Shown one piece after another: positions 11,288 through 24,092 of a DNA stretch of 64,000 bases (positions are counted from its first letter, which is position 1; every line of letters starts with the position of its first letter). The position numbers were made by a program, and so were the translations under genes. The notes beneath the pieces are model-generated. The model saw only the letters and a program-made list of their open reading frames with translations, was not told where the DNA came from and did not search any database. The DNA lies in the NCBI GenBank assembly GCA_963942565.1, contig OZ012691.1:10136004-10200003 (forward strand), given 5' to 3'. The DNA comes from Maea johnstoni (Eukaryota; Annelida; Polychaeta; Spionida; Magelonidae).

Positions 11288-12552
11288 TGAATAAAACTTA
11301 TGATTCTCCATTTACTAAAATATAAAAAAATGACCAACAAACTATTTCAAAGAGTCCTTTACATGTATACGTCATCTAGGATGACATCTGGCCTATAGTT
11401 AAGGCAGGTTTCCCTGAAAGTGTCCCTCAGACTCGAAATACACCTTTTTACTTGAAATACACCTTTTTGAACATAGTTTTGATATTGTTCGAGTCTGATT
11501 GAGTAAATTGAAACTGGGAGCGTTGGTTGATGAGCTGGGGTGGTTCCATATTATACACAATATCTTCTATTGGTTGCCATGAATAATCATCCCATGGCTG
11601 CTCTGAGGTCATTATACATGTTCCCCAAAAATATACATCCTTCCTGAGCTGTATGATATATTTCTAAAAGTTGCACCATATTTTGAGAGTTGCATGATAT
11701 ATTTAACAAAGTTGAACAATATTTTGAAAGTTGCATGATATTTTGAGAGTTGAATAAATATCATTTTGGCATGCCATAGTTATTCAGTATAGAAAAAATG
11801 TTAGGAAAGAACCCCGGTGTTTGTTCCCTTGCATTCACATGGTTTAGAAAATGTTCCACCTCGGGGGTCTGCTATACATTTGACAATAAGAGAGTACATG
11901 TAGCTTAAGGCAGGCTTCTTGAAAACTTAAAGCCTACAGGTGTTTAAATTAAAGAGATATTGAAAAATACCAAACCCACAATACTTAATACAGTATAATC
12001 TGGTAATGTGATAAACAACTCGCTCACCGACCCCAAAAGCCTTTCAAATGAGCATAACATTTGGTCTCCTTGAGTTCAGAGTATGCTCCAAAATCCTCAT
12101 GTACATGTATGTGCAGGTGAGGATTGACAGTGTCTGTAGCTACAGGAAGTTACAATTGCAATTTGAATCACCTGGGGTTTCATTGACCTAGATCATTCAT
12201 GGAAATGATGATACCCCTAAGTCTTGAATTCAACCAGTTCCAACTGGAAGTCCACATATAATTATTTTTATCTTATAATAACTATTTGTCACATACATAT
12301 AGTCAGAAATAAGCTGAAATGTATGTTGAGAAAGTTCCATTGGGAAAACATTGCTTGTAAGAGACCATCTAGTCAATCTAGTATTAAATAACACAATATG
12401 ACAAAGGGATCATTACAAAATCACCATGATTAGGGCATAACTGCTGAAATGTGCCTAATGAAGTTTGATAATATTCTTTAAAAGGTTAATATGAAGGCTA
12501 TTAAACAGAGGCTTCCAGGTAGCCTTTAAAGTTTCAAGTACAACCATCACTC

Positions 12553-12637
12553 AAACATTTTTGGGATGTCCTGAGGGGTGATTTTTGAGGGTCAGGGTGT
12601 CCAAATGACTCCCAGACACCCTGCTGTCTTAAACCCT
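12553..12637 (+). mobile_element. Partial CTTAGCCAG-type MITE
   Basis: Only the end piece is present: TTTTGGGATGTCCTGAGGGG through CACCCTGCTGTCTTAAAC. Inside the 4-kb TIR element. Confidence 0.55.
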
Positions 12638-13039
12638 TTAGACAACTGGCATCTATACTTATCCTATGAGAGGAATTGAGAATAAGGATGGGCAGCTAAT
12701 CTCAGCGCCTTCTTGTTCTCCGGTGGGGTTCTACAATACTGTGCACTCAGTTACATTGTACACCTAATGGCAGCTACGCTTATCTTCATCAAATTGCAAT
12801 TAAATCAACTTCCCTTGGCCTCTGACCTAGATTGATGTACCTAGACACAATTACTCTTTAGGAGACACAGTGAATAAATTCTCCTGCCGTTCAGATGATT
12901 CACAAAACCTTTTCCCAGACTTATCACTGAAATCAATCCTTCAAATTCAAGGTATTTGAGACAAGGAGTGACATGATGGAGTCATATGTAAAAGTGACTT
13001 GTTTACTGTACAGTTGATTTTTGGTCATAAATGGGAAAA

Positions 13040-13206
13040 GTAATAGAAAAGTAATAGAAAATTACTTATTACTTTTGGGGCCAGTCTATTACAATTACTT
13101 ATTACTTGAGGATTTTGACTATCTATTACTTATTACAGGATAGTAAATTTTACTTTGAAAATCAGTCTATTACCTATTACTTTTCTATTACCTATTACTT
13201 ATTACC
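13040..13206. repeat. Degenerate TTACTTATTAC tandem repeat
   Basis: Repeated TAATAGAAAATTACTTATTAC-type units alternate with TCTATTAC pieces inside the 4-kb element. Low complexity, no coding potential. Confidence 0.6.
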
Positions 13207-13240
13207 CCATGTCTGGTACTTAGACAATGTCTATCGCCTA

Positions 13241-13774
13241 TGTAGTCTCCGTAGTAGGCAGCTAATGGTATAAAATCATCCTGTTCATTTATTAATGCAA
13301 CAGTAAATGAATGTTATGCTACATTTTTATATCTTATAAGGTTGGCGTAAAAACAGCAATGATGTAAAAGTTCCATTATTTCAAGACAGAAAAAAATATT
13401 CAGCCAATGTCTTTAAATTTATTCTAAATTGCTATCATCCTTGCCATCTTTACCAGATATGATGTTATTGGTATCAATGTAATTTGATGATTTGTGTTCA
13501 ACTGCATCTATTTGTGATAAATAATACAAAAGAAGTGAATTTGATGCAAATTAGAGCAAGCACACTACATGCTGATCAATGGAAAAGCTAAGGTACTACG
13601 GAGACTACGCTACTACGGAGACCCCATTATGCCTGTGCCTTCTCTCACTAAAAGCAGATGGAATGAATACTTTCAATTATATAGCACCTGCTGTGGACCA
13701 GCTATGTGTATCTAGGCAGTGTACATATCTTACAACTTTTTACTACCTGTAAGCTTGCTACTACGGAGACTACA
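13241..13774. repeat. Right cluster of TACTACGGAGACTACA motifs
   Basis: One inverted copy (13241-13256) and three forward copies: 13594, 13611 (adjacent, second ending in ACCCCA) and 13759. Lies 0.6-1.1 kb from the right TIR. Confidence 0.85.
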
Positions 13775-14582
13775 CATTTTGGGGGACAACGGACAAGGTG
13801 CAGACTTATGATGGTTGTATAACTGAACTTCTGTGCCAGTGTGATTTTGATTATTTTTATGACACATTATGTCCATAAGTATCTTATAAGTAGAAGAAAT
13901 ACAACTAAACAAGTAAACTACATTATTTTCAAAGTTGCATAAAATCATGTATTGCTTTTTTTCAAAAGTGATCAAATGTATGTCATTTTACTGATTTACC
14001 CATTTTGGCATGAGTTGTTCACCAATTTTGATGGGGTAAAAAGTTATAAAGTGAGAACTTAACTAGCATCAGGGGTAAATCAAGAAAAAACACTTGAAAG
14101 TTGAAACATATTTTGAAAATTAGCATCAAAAATGTGTATTTTTTGAGTGAAACGCGATAACGCTGAAAATATGCCCCAAAACACACATACTATCGCCATT
14201 TTCTTGTTAAATATCATAATGATGTCATTCAAAAAGTGTTGCACACCTGAAACTAGTGACCCTTTGCATGTGTGAATAGTTGAGAGCATCTGAAATAAGT
14301 GAATTATTTATCTATAGACAGATAACATTGTCTAACATGAAAAGGTACCCCTGATTGTGCACTAGCCGTATCAGATTGTCAGATTGATATCATAAACCAC
14401 AGAATGTGTATGTGTGTGCCTGTGTGTGTTGAGGTTAGGGCTGTGTTCCCATTCCACAACCCCCTGTCTTATCATGTTTAACTGTTTAGATGTTGTTGCT
14501 AGTATTGTTTGTAATTGTTTTTGTTAGCCCATGCTCATTCCTCATCTTAATTAGGCTGAAGGCATGATGAGGGTCAGAGTCA

Positions 14583-14893
14583 GGGTCTTAGCCAGGACTT
14601 AGAAACTGGGTGGACAAAATTGGCAACTTTGAAAGTTTTAGGTGTCATATTTTTCAAGGGAGTCACAATACACTCAGATTATAACCAAAACGTATTTATT
14701 TATTCATTAAAATAAGGCATAATATTCTTTAACAATGTCATTGGAATTATGTTGAGGTGACAAAATTCAATTATTTGCTTTAAATTGACAATTTTTAAAA
14801 ATTCCTCGCAAAAAGGTTTGGTTGTCCTGAGGGGTGTTTTTTGAGGATTTGGGTGTCCAAATGACGCCCAGACGCCCTGCTGGCTTAAACGCT
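14583..14893 (+). mobile_element. CTTAGCCAG-type MITE
   Basis: GGGTCTTAGCCAGGACTTAG ... ACGCCCTGCTGGCTTAAAC; a near-complete reference copy. Confidence 0.7.
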
Positions 14894-15236
14894 ATGATGA
14901 GGGTGTCACATGCTATCTCTCATATGAGCTCTAGCTACTGGGAGTTCTGATAGGCTGCAATTCTGTGAATTATGTCCTTGTCATGGCAAAACCTTGTGTA
15001 ATACCTCAGGAGTGGGTCTAATGGAGCAGATAATGTGCAAATATTGCATTAGCAATATCCTATAATTATTGCCGGATCTATCTCTGTTTGCCAGGAGTAA
15101 CCATCACTAACAATGCCTACATTAACCCTTCATCCCCAGGATACACTCCCATCAATCCCACTGGCAGTAGAAGAACCTATGGACATCAACATTTGTGATT
15201 ATTAGATACCAATAAAACTAATTTACAATCCCAGAA

Positions 15237-15560
15237 CAGGCCTCAAAGCTAACTCAAAATGGTACTGGCCCTGTAAGACCTAATGGTCCTGCAAATTTTT
15301 TACTGCTCCTACAAAAAAAAAATTAACATTAAAAGAAAAAACATTGCATAAAATACACAGACATTTATTTTTATTTATTTTATCTTCATCTATCTCAAAA
15401 ATATTTGGGATATTCTTGAGAGGAAACTTGTTAATCTGAATGCCCCCAAATGTTTGATGGCCCTGTAGGACCAGTTGAAGTCTTTTTTACTGGCCCGAAG
15501 CCATTTTTGGGAATTTCTACTGGCCTGGGGCCATAGGACCACTGTTAGCGTCGAGCCCTG
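15237..15560 (-). mobile_element. CAGGGCTCGACGCTAAC repeat, inverted copy
   Basis: On the minus strand starts CAGGGCTCGACGCTAACAGT. Shares ATTTTTTTACTGCTCC and TCTTGAGAGGAAACTTGTTA with 3128-3465. Confidence 0.65.
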
Positions 15561-16340
15561 CAGAATTTTAAAAAACATCACTATTAATCCTATTCTGTTT
15601 TAGGCGGCCATATACTTTTTTGCCCTAAAACAATAAATTGACTATTCTATGAGTAAAAACTAAAACGCATCTACCTATCTCATGTAACAGCAATTGAGTG
15701 GTGTAATTTTGCACTGCTGCAGGTCCCTGACTAGACCATAGCTTGCATACTCAATTCTTTTGACAGGTAAAAACATTAATATCATCATTTTGATAATTTT
15801 TTGAACCAAAAAGAAAGGGGGTGGGGGGGGGGGGTGGTCATTTCAACACAAAATAAAAATATCAAGGACTAGCAACCAAAAGTAAGTAGGATATATTCCT
15901 CTCAATGAAGGAGCAGCAACTGTGCATGACAGGCCAATAGGTCTGTAACCGTCTGTTTATAGTCTATTCCCAACTCATACCAGAAAATCTTGAACATTCC
16001 TCCTTTACACCAGGGAGGCTATTTTGCACTGGAAGTATATAAAACACAAATTCCTCAGACTGGTTCCCAGAGAAGCTCAAGTGCTGTGAGGAGTTTTTTC
16101 CTTTCACATACGCTGAGCTGGGTGCTGGCCGGAGGACCAGCTGGTGTGAATGAATGAACGGGGCTAGCTGCTGTCGACTTGTAGTCAAATCAAACTTTTA
16201 CTCACCTCTCAGAGTTCTCTTAAAGCTTTGATTCAAGCTGACAGTCTTAAACCCTGAACTTCTTCCAGTTCTAGTTCTAGATGTTTCTGATCAACCCTAC
16301 CTCTGATACCATAGCACTTCAATGCTGCTAAAAATAGGCG

Positions 16341-16551
16341 TTAACCCTTATGCTGCTGGTGGTTAATTTTGCCAATACAAAATGACATAAAAAACTGTAA
16401 AATGACTTAAACCCTGGCACATGGGTACTCATCTGAGAGTACTCTGAGAGCTATCAAATAAGTACCAACATGACAGAGTTTAGATGATTATCAAAAATCT
16501 TTGCATAATTGTCCTTTGGACGGAAGTTAGCCTCAGCGTTGGAAGGTTTAA
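16341..16551. mobile_element. piggyBac-like MITE, family 1
   Basis: TTAACCCTTATGCTGCTGGT ... CAGCGTTGGAAGGTTTAA. Confidence 0.75.
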
Positions 16552-16788
16552 TTCAGGATCATATCTCTCACACTACCAACAAATATAAATGGGAAATCAT
16601 CAAACCCATGTGCTTTAGACTATATATATCTATATATATAATTGTTTATTCAATCATCACTTAATGAAAGTTTGTTGGCGATAACTGCTTCTGTGGTTGA
16701 TGATGCATATAGTTTCTTGCCTTAGATGTTTGGTTCCAGTGGCAGTGACCCAATTAATCTAAGACATTAACAAGTGCTAGGGTCTGTT

Positions 16789-17262
16789 AACCGGCACTTC
16801 TCAGTGTGACAGGCAGAACGGTTTTATCGAATATCTCTACCTACCCACAAAGCGGAGATCCCGACACAAAATCCTCGGTATCCAGTCCCCGGAAATCCAA
16901 GCGAAGATGGTCAGTTACCGAATGATATCAGAGCCTCCTGACTTGCCTCCCAGCCGATGTGAATTACTCAGACATACTTTCACCCAAATATGGGATGGCA
17001 AAACAACTTTGCACACGCCACCACTAGCAGTACCGGCAGCCGAGTCTCTATGAAGCTGGCAGCAGCTCTCTCTCTCTCTCCCAGAGCATCACCAGCCCAC
17101 ACCAGGAATCACCACACACAGGCACCATATACATGTTCCTCAGTTCATCTACTTTTATCACGGCCCTGGAACATGTGTTTGGTCCTCCACCAGGCTGCAT
17201 CTGGCAGAAGTAGGAAGTGTGAGAAGATAACGCTTGTCCCATGATTCAATAGGGGCGAGCGT
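16789..17262. promoter_or_regulatory. CpG-richer, promoter-like stretch
   Basis: About 470 bp with CpGs well above its surroundings (AGCGGAGATCCCGACAC, TCCCCGGAAATCC, TACCGGCAGCCGAG) and a CTCTCTCT run. On the minus strand a donor-like GCTTTGTGG|gtaggt occurs. Frames here are short and unconvincing. Could be the 5' end of an unknown gene or a TE promoter. Confidence 0.25.
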
Positions 17263-17339
17263 AACTTCCTCCCTGCTACAGTCTGCGCTGAACTTGCTGC
17301 AGCCATACACATTTCAGGACCTGAGTGAGAACACAGACT

Positions 17340-17552
17340 TTAACCCTTCCAATGCTGAGGCTACTTTCATCCAAAGCACAAGGACGCAAAGATGTTTGAA
17401 AACCATCTAAACCTTAACAAATTGGTGTTCATTGGATACCTCTCACTGAGTACTCTCAGATGAGTACCCATTTGCCAGGGTTTCATTCACTTTTCAGGTG
17501 TTTTGCATCATTTAGTATTGGCAAAATTAGCCACCAGCAGCATAAAGGTTAA
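17340..17552. mobile_element. piggyBac-like MITE, family 1
   Basis: TTAACCCTTCCAATGCTGAG ... CAGCAGCATAAAGGTTAA. Confidence 0.75.
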
Positions 17553-17754
17553 ATGACAGGCAAGGAATGCTGCATCAATGAAATATAGCATAGCAGAGGC
17601 TAAACACCAGAAAAACCATACATCAGCAGCTCATTAAATAGTCATATTCTGCCTACATGTTTCAAGGCATGGGAGAGAAGACAGATACTATGGAATAAGC
17701 AATGATTGATACACCAAAGTGACCACACCAATGCAACGAAACCAATAATGATGC

Positions 17755-18045
<291 letters not shown>

Positions 18046-18377
18046 TTAGATATAGATTGATATAAAGGCAAATGATCTCCTTGCCTCCGTATTTGTTGAA
18101 CTTGTATACCACACATATACAGAGGGGAATGCGAATATATTCAAGAATACAACTATTTTCAAGATAACGCAGGTGGCCTCAACCTCCTAAAAACAGTAGA
18201 ACACACAGTACAAATCCTAATGCATCCACTAAACAGAAAAAACCTTTACACTGACCTTGCTAGCTAAAATACATTGGGAACCAAACAGAACAACTGGTGC
18301 AGACCAGAAATACACCTTCAGCACTCCCCAGTGCCATTTTAACACATGGATGTGTTTATTTAACTGTTACGTTACTC

Positions 18378-18600
18378 CTTAACCCTTTTGGTGAAGGTGG
18401 TTAAGATGGTCAAAACTAAATTATGCAAAATAGGGTTGAAAGTGACTGAAACCTTGACACGTTGGTACTCATCTGATTGTACACAACAAGAGCTTTCCAA
18501 TAAATACCAGAATATAAGTTAAGAGAGTTTTTTTTTTACATTTTTGCTTTCTTGTAGATTGTATAAAAGTAGCCTCGCAATAAAAAATCCTCTAACTCTT
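18378..18600. mobile_element. Diverged piggyBac-like MITE, family 1
   Basis: Starts TTAACCCTTTTGGTG and retains GGTACTCATCTGA and GAGCTTTCCAATAAATACC, but the right end is unclear. An old copy. Confidence 0.5.
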
Positions 18601-18790
18601 ACAAATTGTTGTGTAATTCTAAAAGTCATAATGATATAACTTAAATAGTACATTTCACAAGTTAGGTGAAATCAGAGGCACCAAGAAACAAGCATGCATA
18701 TACAGATCTACTTGATTAAAAACTAACATCATATGCAAATTAACTTGCAGGATGAAATTCATACACAATAATAAATTAGAAACAGTCAAC

Positions 18791-18988
18791 TTAACCCAGC
18801 AATGCCTATGACAATAATTTTTTTTGATTGGGGTAAAGAATGACCTTGCAAGTTATTTTAAGGTGAGTTGTTCAGGTTAAGTTCTATTTAACAGTTTTCT
18901 TCACTTATCTTCCCAACTATTGTTTTTCCTGAAAGATTTCTTTATATTTATCAAGCTGTTTTGACCACTGCAAGCATTAAAGGGTTAA
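18791..18988. mobile_element. piggyBac-like MITE, family 2
   Basis: TTAACCCAGCAATGCCTATG ... CAAGCATTAAAGGGTTAA. Confidence 0.65.
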
Positions 18989-19377
18989 ACACCCCATACA
19001 TGCCAAGCACATTGTCCTGGCCCTGAAGTGTTGAACAGATATCTGCTGTACTGTGGTGAGATAGAACACCAACTATCAAAGGCAGAATTTCTTTTCAGAT
19101 GTTTTTGTTCTAGGAACCTACTCTGACCACCAAGTGCCCTTAGGCATTGACAACTCACTGTCTTTAACCACTGCCTTGGTGTGCATCCTTTGTTTTTGCT
19201 ATCTTATAAACATGGCATCAGCACATTTAGATTATGCCCTTCGAAATAATCTGTGATGACATGTGAGTAAGGGTGTCCAGCTTCTGAGTAATTCAGTTGT
19301 GCATGTGCTCAATAGAGGGAGCCACTAGCAGGCTCTTAGTCTGAGCAGCAGCTGGCTGGGTGCGATAGAGAGGGAGA

Positions 19378-19820
<443 letters not shown>

Positions 19821-19955
19821 TACTGTAGGCCACATGAGCACACTCACTGAACACATGTAATTAGGCAGGAATGTATGACAGTCTCTAATGCCTCTGATCA
19901 GATAGGATAGTGTCAGGCTTAACCTCATTCAATGCCATGAGGCTCCAACAAAAGC

Positions 19956-20210
19956 AGGGCCTTAGCCAGAATGTTGACTGGAGTCATTTGTACACCCATG
20001 ACCTAAAAATTAACATATCAGGATGACCTATTGATTTGTTAATGTTAGGAATTGTTAATGTTAATTTTAAGCAGATAATTAAATACTTAGTACAATTTGC
20101 AATGATATTGTATGAGGATGGCATGTCTTTTCTTAAAAAGTAAATACAAGTTTATGGTTGGTGTCTGAATACATTGTAGTCTCTCTTTAAAAGTAGGAAA
20201 CATATACATT
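19956..20210 (+). mobile_element. Diverged CTTAGCCAG-type MITE (tentative)
   Basis: Begins CAGGGCCTTAGCCAGAATG and keeps GTTTATGGTTGGTGTCTGAA and a GATGGCATGTCTTTTCTT stretch. The rest is too diverged to set ends. Confidence 0.4.
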
Positions 20211-20402
20211 ATAATTGCTATAATTTCAGACATCCATCAACTTGAGCCACAGGTATAATAGGTTTGAACTTGAAGTCCCTTGAGACCTAATAAATTATGA
20301 AATGTATGTCGCACCGTAGCAGATATATATACATGTATTCTGATATGATGAATTTCGGCTGAATGGGAGGGTCTTGCGTTCGGATCGCACCAAATGAGAT
20401 AA

Positions 20403-20634
20403 GGCCTAAAAAAATAAATTGTTTGTTTCCTGTAACGGTCTGAAAAAAAAATAGGGTAGGTAGGACGTTAAAAGACTTTTTTTTGAATTTTTTTTTTGGT
20501 CAAAAATGTGTGTTTTATGCATGTTTTACGTTGATCGGGAGTTTGGAGGGCGGAAAAAACTGAAGGGTAGGGATTTTTTTGAATAAAAACTTGTTGGGGT
20601 AGGGTTACAGGAAACAAACAACTTTTTTTAGGCC
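20403..20634. mobile_element. PIF/Harbinger-like MITE (TAA target)
   Basis: 232 bp with inverted ends GGCCTAAAAAAATTGTTTG / ...AACTTTTTTTAGGCC, flanked by TAA on both sides. The subterminal TTTCCTGTAAC is also inverted. TWA target duplication and a GG start are hallmarks of PIF/Harbinger. Confidence 0.85.
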
Positions 20635-20658
20635 TAAACAGTAAGGCAGCCATGATTT

Positions 20659-20880
20659 TTGCTGATCAAGTGCACCACTATCATCATTTTAATTCTGGCG
20701 GTGGCTTGCCCTTCAGCCCAGATCAATACGGGACCAGACAGGCGCCTGATCACGGCTAATCAGGGATGGCAGCAAGTGGTAGCAGAAATGATGCTCAGAT
20801 TCCTTACTGGTGCCACGGAAAAGATAGATTCTCTATTGATTTCTCCATCTTTCTTGCATTCTCCCATAAGAGGAGCATAA
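20659..20880 (+). CDS. Unassigned short ORF with signal-peptide-like start
   Basis: A 73-codon frame beginning with a hydrophobic stretch IIILILAVACPSAQ that resembles a signal peptide and cleavage site. It then reads polar, GWQQVVAEMMLRF. It starts 25 bp after a Harbinger-like MITE. About 200 bp downstream (21081-21431) is a second frame containing YGSLMLHLILACFTLLGMY, a possible membrane helix. No family recognised; either could be chance. Confidence 0.2.
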   Translation: MLIKCTTIIILILAVACPSAQINTGPDRRLITANQGWQQVVAEMMLRFLTGATEKIDSLLISPSFLHSPIRGA

Positions 20881-21163
20881 TCCCTTGAGTGGTTGGATTT
20901 CAGGCTGACCCAGAATGGAGGGTATGGACCATTTCTTGCACTCTGCCAAATTTGACCTAGACCTTATTAATGGGATTAGGAATTTCTTTATATTGTCAAT
21001 TTTTCTGCAAAAATGGGACAAGATCATCAGATTAGCCAGTTGTTAGTAGTGGAGGAAACTGGAGTACCCGTGGAAACTGTGTGAACCACCTAACTCCAAG
21101 TCACTGGCAACTTTCTCACATGCCTCATGCAGGACTCAACCTCATATTTTCTGCAGTGGTGAC

Positions 21164-21220
21164 ACACACACACACCCTCACACACACACAATCACCCACA
21201 CCCATACGCACACACAGAGT
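21164..21220. repeat. Imperfect CA repeat
   Basis: CACACACACACCCTCACACA and similar words, low complexity. Confidence 0.85.
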
Positions 21221-21531
21221 AGTCAGTACGCCATCAGATCACTATGATATAGAAGCAGGCCCCTCAAAAAAGGGTCACAATAAAGATGAAGATGACAATA
21301 CAATTATGAAAGCCTTTTTTACATATGGGAGTCTGATGCTGCATCTGATTCTGGCCTGTTTTACGCTACTGGGAATGTATACTATGAAGCCTAGATATCA
21401 GTCTGTGTTGAGGGGGGAACAGCTGAGGTAAAGCCTGACCTCTGAATGTCCAGCAATTTAAATCATGGATTCAGGCCAAGGATTAGCCTGTAATATGTAC
21501 TGTTTGAGGAAGGGTTAGGCAGGGCAAGGAC

Positions 21532-21982
21532 TAGGGCTGGGCTCGATTGGCAAGACATTGAGCGCTCGAGAAAGTCTCACGATCGATACTCACCACCTTC
21601 TGACATCGAGCGACAAACTCGATACACTCCCCCCTAACCCAAACTCATTTGAACCACTACCTAACAGTTTAGTCCCCCCCCCCCCCAAAAAAAAAAATTC
21701 ACAAAAGCCTACCTTGTGCTTTTATTTCTCAAAATAAATTGCGGCGCTAAGGCGGCCGCCATTAAAACTGCACTGTGATAGACACTATCGCGCGCGGTAA
21801 CGCTTAGAAAAGTGTGGTGAGGGCCACGCAATGTATTTTACACGGTGCTGGTCCGGCCCCCACTTCACTTTTCCAAGCACTAACGCGTGCGACATAATCG
21901 AATCGAAAACATCGACATCGAAAAAAAATAGTCAATTAATCGGATCGAAAAAAAAATGGCTGATGAGCACAGGACAGGCCTA
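21532..21982. mobile_element. Probable hAT-like MITE, diverged
   Basis: Starts TAGGGCTGGGCTCGATTGG and ends ACAGGACAGGCCTA, with CGAT-rich subterminal parts (ATCGAATCGAAAACATCG). No convincing 8-bp flanking duplication, so the ends may be imprecise or decayed. The middle is CpG-rich (GCGCGCGGTAACGC). Confidence 0.55.
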
Positions 21983-22266
21983 ATTATACACCACAAACAG
22001 AACAAATCATAGGAATGATTGGTAAGACTGTCCAGGGCATATAGGCAACAAACCCCCCTCCTGGTTAAGAGCTTGGATGTGACCCTAGAATCAATGGACA
22101 TCAACAGACTCCAGGTCTACTTCCAGGTTTGTCAGGAGCAGCTTAACCCAGAAGACACACAAACAACCTTCCAGACAACTAACTGCCTTCAGGAGAGAGT
22201 GGATCATCCTAGCATTCAGGGCCTCAGGGCATCTGCCACCCATGCACTACTTCCAGGAATACACAT

Positions 22267-22474
22267 TAACCCTTATGCTGCTGGTGGCTAATTTGGCCAA
22301 TACAAAATGATGCAAGAAACATGAAAAATTACTGAAACCCTGGCATGCGGTACTCATCTGAGAGTACTCGGTGAGAGCCATCTAATGAATACCAACATGA
22401 CAGGGTTTAGATGGTTTACAAATATCTTTGCAACCTTGTGGACGAAAGAAACCTTAGCATATTGGAAGGGTTAA
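22267..22474. mobile_element. piggyBac-like MITE, family 1, abutting family 2
   Basis: TTAACCCTTATGCTGCTGGT ... GCATATTGGAAGGGTTAA. Its final TTAA is also the first TTAA of the family 2 copy that follows. Confidence 0.8.
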
Positions 22475-22738
22475 CACATTCATGCTCAAGAGTTCCTCTT
22501 AAAAATCATCTGAACCTATAATACTTTTGAAGATAACTTTGAAATAAAGCATAAATTGGAAAAGTATTTGAAGGGGAGTTTACATACCAGGAATCGTAAC
22601 TCATACATGGGTCACATCTCAGTGTTTCTTTATAGCTTTACATTCCTCCTTCAAACATATTTTGAAAGTTGTCTATGTTAGAGAGATAGCACCTAAAGAG
22701 TGAGGTGGTTTTGGGTGCTACAGGCATGAAAGGGTTAA
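22471..22738. mobile_element. piggyBac-like MITE, family 2
   Basis: TTAACACATTCATGCTCAAG ... ACAGGCATGAAAGGGTTAA. Shares the TTAA at 22471 with the family 1 copy on its left. Confidence 0.75.
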
Positions 22739-23084
22739 GTCAGTGTTTCTGCACCTGTCAAATAATAGCAGCCTCCCCAGAGCCTGCCTCCCAGGCTAGG
22801 AATCGTTTAGACTACCCATGGCCACTGCTCTGAAGAGAGTCAGCATTACACTTGCTACAAGTCTGTGTTATGGTTACCTAGTGTCACTGATCTACCCTGA
22901 ATTGATTTCACTCCAGGTTTAGTTCTGAATTAATCTTCAAGGGGAACACACTTGAGTTGACATACTAGTATTTGGGACTCTTTTCCAAACATGACTGAAG
23001 TCTGAAATGCCCTTATTGACACAAAAATCTAGTTGGTAATACATGTATATAAGTTGGTAATGCATGCATATGATTAATACCCAG

Positions 23085-23262
23085 GCCAGGACATGTCCAA
23101 GATATCTTATGGACAGGCAGTTTTCCGAAAAACAAAAATTCTAGAACAAATTTTAAATAATGACTTTTTTAAGGTGACCAAATCTTTTCCTAACAAACTA
23201 GGCATGGCTGAAGTGTGAAACACCCCTTTTGAAACAAATTGCTATCAACTCTAGTTTAGACC
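23085..23262 (+). mobile_element. Fragment of the CAGGGACTTAGC-type repeat
   Basis: GGACATGTCCAAGATATC, then GACAGGCAGTTTTCCGAAAA and CTAGGCATGGCTGAAGTGTG match the family in order; ends not preserved. Confidence 0.4.
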
Positions 23263-23278
23263 CAGGCTGGGTGGTGTT

Positions 23279-23626
23279 GTGATCTTATTGTCTAGTATAG
23301 TATGGTGCTGCTGCTGCAGGGACCCGGGTGGGACAGGGTATGATGAAGTAGAGTGGGGGTGGTGTTGTTGTGAACGGTTGTCTCGCAGCAGGAGTGGACA
23401 GGCAGACATTCCTCCTGCTCACACTTGTCCATCTACATCTCACCAGCACTTGGATACCACCGAAATCTACACAGGATATCTACATCCCGCAGAAGAAAGG
23501 AACTGGTTTTACGTAGCTTTCAACAGCTTAATCTATCGCGACGAGATAGAAATCCAGAACCGGGAAGGAATTCCCTTCTCTCTGAGAATAGTTCTAAAGG
23601 GTCTTTCGGTTGCAGTTTCATCATAG
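23279..23626 (+). CDS. Unassigned ORF with protein-like C-terminal half
   Basis: A 115-codon open frame. The second half (about residues 55-115) reads like a folded protein, with HLDTTEIYTGYLHPAEERNW and RDEIEIQNREGIPFSLRIVL. The first half, rich in CCCR and G, looks like chance. The real exon may start near 23390-23430. No family recognised. Confidence 0.25.
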   Translation: MILLSSIVWCCCCRDPGGTGYDEVEWGWCCCERLSRSRSGQADIPPAHTCPSTSHQHLDTTEIYTGYLHPAEERNWFYVAFNSLIYRDEIEIQNREGIPFSLRIVLKGLSVAVSS

Positions 23627-23745
23627 ATATAATTGTTTTTATATAATTGATATAGCAACAAGGCCAACCTGCTAATGGGAACCGAGCAGGGATTCAAACC
23701 TGCTTACTTATTGCTGAACTTATTGCTGAACTTATTACTAAATGG

Positions 23746-24092
23746 TAGGGCTGTCATTGATAAGAAATATTTATCGATTCGATAATCGACAAAATTATTA
23801 CCGATACGCTACTTCGATTTGATACAGCGAATCGAATTCAAAATGAATGAAAACCAACAATGTGCTCAAGAGGAATGGTTGTACATTCATCTGTGTGAAT
23901 TTTGGGATAAATGGAATGGAAGCACACATTTGCCTTGGGGAGTTAATGCTGTTCAAGCTGTGTTTTCCTAAAAAATTATTTATTTACCTAATTTTCATAT
24001 GAATCGATATCTTGTACCTTTTTCGATATCGGTAATCGATAAGGTTTTTTTTTATCGATTCATTGATACGGGCGGTATCAATGACAGCCCTA
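23746..24092. mobile_element. hAT-like MITE with 8-bp target duplication
   Basis: 347 bp with ends TAGGGCTGTCATTGATAAG and ...GGTATCAATGACAGCCCTA, flanked by perfect 8-bp CTAAATGG (23738-23745 and 24093-24100). Same family as the copy at 4372. Confidence 0.92.

Larger units (their letters stand above)
10341..14368. mobile_element. 4.0-kb TIR DNA transposon with scattered 16-bp motif
   Basis: The ends are perfect 29-bp inverted repeats starting CGGCTAGTGCACAATCAGGG (10341-10369 and 14340-14368). TAT flanks both sides, a probable 3-bp target duplication. Inside, TACTACGGAGACTACA occurs three times near the left (10536, 10914, 11272), once inverted (13241), and three times near the right (13594, 13611 degenerate, 13759). 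No transposase frame is visible, so it is non-autonomous or decayed. It also contains a partial CTTAGCCAG-type MITE (12553-12637) and an AT-rich repeat (13040-13205). The architecture resembles the 10.4-kb element at 39.1-49.5 kb. Confidence 0.87.

Noticed and set aside
15780-15836. G-rich run as a possible G-quadruplex regulatory element
   Set aside because: A single poly-G stretch in repeat-rich DNA with no gene nearby; the similar run at about 40411-40427 is equally unsupported.
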